8,743 bases of DNA, taken from positions 1-8,743 of the forward strand of contig JAJZKS010000063.1 of the NCBI GenBank assembly GCA_021850835.1. The letters run 5' to 3'. This document shows, piece by piece, positions 5,784 to 8,743 of the stretch. Below the pieces are notes generated by a model. It searched no databases, was not told where the DNA came from, and saw only the letters and a program-made list of their open reading frames with translations. The DNA is from Thermoplasmata archaeon. GTDB taxonomy: Archaea > Thermoplasmatota > Thermoplasmata > Thermoplasmatales > Thermoplasmataceae. Numbering within the stretch: the stretch's first letter is position 1; every line of letters begins with the position of its first letter. Made by a program: the position numbers and the translations under genes.

Positions 5784-5812
5784 TTTTTATTAAATAAATA
5801 ATCTGATTTTTT
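5784..5812 (+). terminator. T-rich terminator between convergent genes
   Basis: Right after the pilin stop lie TTTTT (5784-5788) and, after an AT-only stretch, TTTTTT (5807-5812). Both suit archaeal termination of the plus-strand transcript. The minus strand of the same interval carries shorter T runs and may end the converging yyaL-like transcript. Confidence 0.5.
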
Positions 5813-5817
5813 AAAAC

Positions 5818-7890
5818 TCATCCTTTTATGAGCTCTTTCAACTTTTCCAGGCTTTCAACAGGCGGAAAGCAATTGTTCTCTATGCACACCAGGATCTTGC
5901 TGTGGGCACCCCCGGATGCTGATGCCTCACCCATGAGCGCAAGAAGTCCAGCATTATTGTCGCCCAACAATACTGGCTCGGAAAAGGGCTGGAAACTTTC
6001 TGACATGTATTTAGCCACTTTCGATGATTGTGGATGTTTCTCTCCGATCTTCACCAGATAATTTGTTGAAAGTGAATACAGGATGCCAATCCCCATGAAG
6101 CAGTGGTACATTGCTCCCCTCTCTATGTCCGATGCAAACGAATTCGCGATTGAGTCCGCCGATTCCTTCATTGCCTGATCGGAAAGAATGGTCCCAAGCC
6201 TTAGGAGGTTCAGCATCTGTACGGAGTTTCCTGAAGGGATTGCACCATCATGCCCTTCCTTCATCCTGACTGGAAGGACTTCACCATCAGAAGGTGAACC
6301 GAAATAGCCGCCATCTTTCTCATCTCTGAAGAGCGTGTTTGCAGTTTCAGAGAGTTTTTTGCTGATCTCAATGTACCTTGCATCCATTGTGCTCTCAAAG
6401 AGCTCTATGAGCCCGAATGAAAGGAATGCATAATCATCCAGGTATCCATTTATGGCACTTTCTCCGTCCCTGTACCTGTGGAGCAGCCTGCCATCTCTGT
6501 ACATCCTTGTTATGAGGAATTCTGCAGCTTTCCGGGCTGAAGCAAGGAAGGTTTCTTCTCCAAAGGCCCTGTATGCCTTTGAAAGAGCTGCAATCATCAG
6601 GCCGTTGATGTCTGTGAGAATTTTGTCGTCCAGGTGCGGCCTGGTTCTTTTTGCCCTGTACTGGAATAGTTTCTCCCTGCTCCTGTCGAGCAGTTGCTTC
6701 AAGTCTACAACTGGAAGGCCGAGCCGGCCTGCTTCGCTTTCAAGGGTGCGGTTAAGGAATAGGATGTTTTTCCCGGTGCCCCTTCCGGTTGCTTCCTCTA
6801 TGTAATTCCCGGAAAGGTCACAGTTGTAAACCGACATGAAGATTTCTGCATCTTCCCTGCCAAGGAGCTGTATGATCTCAGTGGCCCTCCAGGTGTAAAA
6901 TTTTCCCTCCTCGTTTTCGCTGTCAGCGTCAATTGCACTGTAAAATGGCCCATCCGGAGAGGTCATTTCCCTCTCTATGAACGAAGCGACTTCATATACA
7001 ACATCCCTGAATATCCTTTCGCCAGTTACCTGGAATGCCTCAGTGTAAGCCATCATCAGGAAAGCCTGGTCATAAAGCATCTTCTCGAAGTGGGGCAGGA
7101 ACCACCCGGCATCGGTGGAATACCTGTGGAAACCGTATCCGAGATGATCGTATACTCCCCCCATCCTCATTGTGTTTAGGGTTTTTTTAACCATATCAAG
7201 TAGTTCGCCATCTCCTGAGTTCTTGTATGCCCTGAGCAGGAACATCAGGTTATGCGGAGATGGAAACTTGGGTGCATGGCCAAATCCACCATACTCTTTG
7301 TCAAAACTCTGCTTAAGCTGTGATAACATTGAATCTAAAGTTGATTGGTTTACTGCTGCACCTTTTCTGCTCTGAGTAACCCTTTTCAGGTTGCCCAGGA
7401 CCTCCTCTGCCCTTCTCTCAACCTCCTCCCTTCCCTGTGTCCACAGTTCCTTGATCTGCCTTGTAAGGTCAATGATACCGACCATTCCTCTTCGGCTTTC
7501 CCTGGGAATATATGTGAGGGCAAAAACAGGCACTTTCTCAGGCGTCATTATAATGTTAAGTGGCCATCCCCCAGTCCCAGTCATCATCTGGCTTACAGTC
7601 ATGTAAGCACTGTCTATATCGGGCCTTTCCTCCCTGTCTACCTTTATGCACACAAACACATCGTTCATTTCACGGGCCACATATTCATTTTCGAAGCTCT
7701 CCTTCTCCATCACGTGGCACCAGTGGCAGGTGGAATACCCTATACTCAGGAAAACAAGCTTGTTCTCTTCCTTCGCTTTCCTGAAAGCTTCCTCTGACCA
7801 GGGGTACCAGTCCACAGGATTGTGCGCATGCTGAAGCAGGTAAGGGCTTTTCTCATTAATTAGCCTGTTCGTGAATTCTTTCTCAACCAT
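5818..7890 (-). CDS. YyaL/SSP411-type thioredoxin-domain protein (DUF255)
   Basis: The 690-residue product matches the YyaL (bacteria) / SSP411-SPATA20 (animals) family over its full usual length. Residues 1-165 hold the thioredoxin-like DUF255 domain with its family signature: [24 protein letters not shown] (8-31), then STCHWCHVM with the redox pair C55 and C58, then [10 protein letters not shown] and TGTGGWPLN. The rest resembles an alpha/alpha toroid of the six-hairpin glycosidase type, with blocks such as [72 protein letters not shown] and NGYLDDYAF. The C-terminus has the family's CIENNCFPP segment. It has no signal peptide, so it is cytoplasmic. The biochemical role is unknown; a redox or sugar-linked function has been suggested from the domains. 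The ATG at 7890 is preceded by GGTG at 7900-7897 as ribosome site. Its gene is convergent with the pilin gene and divergent from the histidine phosphatase. Confidence 0.95.
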   Translation of the reverse strand: MVEKEFTNRLINEKSPYLLQHAHNPVDWYPWSEEAFRKAKEENKLVFLSIGYSTCHWCHVMEKESFENEYVAREMNDVFVCIKVDREERPDIDSAYMTVSQMMTGTGGWPLNIIMTPEKVPVFALTYIPRESRRGMVGIIDLTRQIKELWTQGREEVERRAEEVLGNLKRVTQSRKGAAVNQSTLDSMLSQLKQSFDKEYGGFGHAPKFPSPHNLMFLLRAYKNSGDGELLDMVKKTLNTMRMGGVYDHLGYGFHRYSTDAGWFLPHFEKMLYDQAFLMMAYTEAFQVTGERIFRDVVYEVASFIEREMTSPDGPFYSAIDADSENEEGKFYTWRATEIIQLLGREDAEIFMSVYNCDLSGNYIEEATGRGTGKNILFLNRTLESEAGRLGLPVVDLKQLLDRSREKLFQYRAKRTRPHLDDKILTDINGLMIAALSKAYRAFGEETFLASARKAAEFLITRMYRDGRLLHRYRDGESAINGYLDDYAFLSFGLIELFESTMDARYIEISKKLSETANTLFRDEKDGGYFGSPSDGEVLPVRMKEGHDGAIPSGNSVQMLNLLRLGTILSDQAMKESADSIANSFASDIERGAMYHCFMGIGILYSLSTNYLVKIGEKHPQSSKVAKYMSESFQPFSEPVLLGDNNAGLLALMGEASASGGAHSKILVCIENNCFPPVESLEKLKELIKG

Positions 7891-7941
7891 GATTTACACC
7901 GTAATTTCTCCGGTCCGGATTCAATGGAAAAGTCATGATCC

Positions 7942-7949
7942 CCTTATAA
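7942..7949 (-). promoter_or_regulatory. TATA box of the yyaL-like gene
   Basis: On the minus strand TTATAAGG lies about 52-59 bases ahead of the ATG. It predicts transcription start near 7920 and a leader of about 30 bases with the GGTG ribosome site. An inverted repeat GTTGA-aaa-TCAAC (7955-7967) abuts its upstream (TFB-recognition) side, and a second one, TCCGG-t-CCGGA (7909-7919), lies at the predicted start. Confidence 0.5.
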
Positions 7950-8064
7950 CCATTGTTGAAAATCAACGTGATACTTCTTTCACTGAGATGAGAGAAATCT
8001 TGCGCATTAACAAAAATTGAGCGGAAAATCCCCTTATGAAAGGGAGGAGAGGATGTCACGGGCA

Positions 8065-8072
8065 TTTATATA
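8065..8072 (+). promoter_or_regulatory. TATA box of the histidine phosphatase gene; leaderless transcript likely
   Basis: TTTATATA is centred about 26 bases ahead of the GTG start at 8094, which puts transcription start at or next to the first codon. No ribosome-binding sequence lies between them. Both facts point to a leaderless mRNA beginning with GTG. Confidence 0.6.
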
Positions 8073-8093
8073 CTGGAAGCCCAATATACATGA

Positions 8094-8696
8094 GTGGCAA
8101 TAGCAATCCTTGTCAGGCATGGAGAGAGTGAAACCAATGTGAGGAATATCGTTTCCAGCGATTACAACGGTTTTCCCCTTACCCAGGAAGGCAGATCGCA
8201 GGCAAAAAACGCAGCTCGCCAGCTTTTTCCCATCAAGGTGAACTTCATTGCCACCAGCCCCGTACAGAGGGCAAGGGAAACTGCAAGCATTATCTCCGCA
8301 GAAAAGGAAATCTCGGAGTTCGTGGATCCAAGAATCGTGGAATCCGGGCTTGGGAGGTTCAACAACACGCTTTTCCATGATATACCAAGGCAGAGCAGGA
8401 AAGACCTCGGCATGGAAACATGGGAATCACATCAGGAAAGGTTCAGGAATGTATTCAGTGAAGTCGAGGGCAACTGGATCCTGGTGAGCCATGAGTTCCC
8501 CATAAGATCAGCGATTTCAATGTTCCTCGGACTGGATGAGCAAGAGAGCTATGGCCTGAAGATACGCTATGCCACGATATCTGTGATAGACATTGAGAAG
8601 GAGAAGGTCCTGTGCAAAGGTTCCAGGTATCTTACAAGCAGGGTGATTGAACACATAAATGCAAACCACAACACAACATCCGGCAATAATAAATAA
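8094..8696 (+). CDS. Histidine phosphatase / phosphoglycerate mutase-like protein
   Basis: The 200-residue product is a branch 1 histidine phosphatase. The catalytic signature VRHGESETN carries R8 and the phosphorylated H9. SPVQRARETA supplies the second arginine (R59), E83 lies in IVESGLG as the likely proton donor, and SHEFPIRS supplies the second histidine (H133). The family covers cofactor-dependent phosphoglycerate mutases and broad phosphatases such as CobC and PhoE types. At 200 residues, shorter than the roughly 250 of classic bacterial GpmA, it could be either; a cofactor-dependent mutase of this family is known from Thermoplasma. The start is GTG: MAIAILVRHG is the natural N-terminus, and the overlapping ATG four bases upstream is in another frame. 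The last ten residues are polar and probably disordered. It is divergent from the yyaL-like gene; a shared role is not evident. Confidence 0.9.
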   Translation: MAIAILVRHGESETNVRNIVSSDYNGFPLTQEGRSQAKNAARQLFPIKVNFIATSPVQRARETASIISAEKEISEFVDPRIVESGLGRFNNTLFHDIPRQSRKDLGMETWESHQERFRNVFSEVEGNWILVSHEFPIRSAISMFLGLDEQESYGLKIRYATISVIDIEKEKVLCKGSRYLTSRVIEHINANHNTTSGNNK

Positions 8697-8732
8697 CCTC
8701 ACAGCAGAAGAACAAATTATTAGCAAAGCCTC

Positions 8733-8740
8733 AATATATA
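8733..8740 (+). promoter_or_regulatory. TATA-like stretch at the right edge
   Basis: AATATATA after the histidine phosphatase stop resembles an archaeal TATA box and could drive a gene beginning beyond the window. The 47 bases between the stop and the edge hold no gene that I can support. Confidence 0.25.
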
Positions 8741-8743
8741 CCT

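Noticed and set aside
7967..8020. C/D-box-like pieces (CGTGATAC, CTGA, GATGAGA) in the yyaL/phosphatase intergenic region
   Set aside because: The C and C' boxes deviate from consensus and no terminal CTGA closes the unit; too weak to call an RNA gene.
7883..8065. Sixty-codon minus-strand frame overlapping the yyaL start
   Set aside because: It covers the yyaL promoter and dyads, has no recognisable features and overlaps the first codons of yyaL.
8053..8103. Sixteen-codon open frame (ATG 8053 to TAG 8103) after a purine-rich GGGAGGAGAGG stretch, overlapping the phosphatase start
   Set aside because: The TATA box of the phosphatase lies inside it, so the main transcript would begin after its ATG; the purine-rich stretch has a simpler reading as promoter-upstream sequence.

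Overview
The window looks like chromosomal DNA from an archaeon, most likely of the Thermoplasmatales or a close relative. Four things suggest this: an intron-less tRNA-Asp of archaeal type without an encoded CCA; archaeal TATA boxes about 25-30 bases ahead of expected transcript starts, several consistent with leaderless or short-leader mRNAs; an archaeal class III signal-peptide pilin; and archaeal-type families such as the SbcD/Mre11-related phosphoesterase and an IF-2B-like protein. Arginine is often encoded by AGG/AGA. The lineage is inferred from gene content and style, not from a marker-gene comparison.

Layout. Bases 3-131 hold the last 42 codons of an upstream gene, one base ahead of an unrecognised 324-residue protein (133-1107). 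A minus-strand tRNA-Asp(GTC) follows (1176-1248) with its own TATA box and oligo-T stop. Next come a minus-strand metallophosphoesterase (1360-2094) and, divergent from it, a plus-strand run: aldose 1-epimerase (2247-3059), an imidazolonepropionase-like amidohydrolase (3100-4224) and an IF-2B-like protein (4283-5098). Each of these three has a plausible TATA box, so they may be separate units. A type IV pilin/archaellin-like protein (5289-5783) follows after a 190-base gap. It is convergent with a large minus-strand YyaL/SSP411-type thioredoxin-domain protein (5818-7890). Divergent from that is a histidine phosphatase (8094-8696). A final TATA-like stretch points out of the window.

How the genes relate. 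This is mostly a set of independently transcribed housekeeping genes rather than one pathway. Aldose 1-epimerase and the phosphoglycerate mutase-like enzyme could both serve sugar metabolism, but nothing links them physically. There is no sign of mobile elements, CRISPR, a defence island or any multi-gene accessory system.

The points most worth a second look are in the control regions: a 25-bp near-perfect dyad between the phosphoesterase and the epimerase; a hairpin that starts in the amidohydrolase stop codon and encloses the next gene's TATA box; dyads near the starts of the pilin and yyaL transcripts; and a 10-bp direct repeat in the yyaL/phosphatase divergent region. In addition, the IF-2B-like protein appears to lack the catalytic cysteine of its isomerase relatives. 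I do not see a clear undescribed system here.
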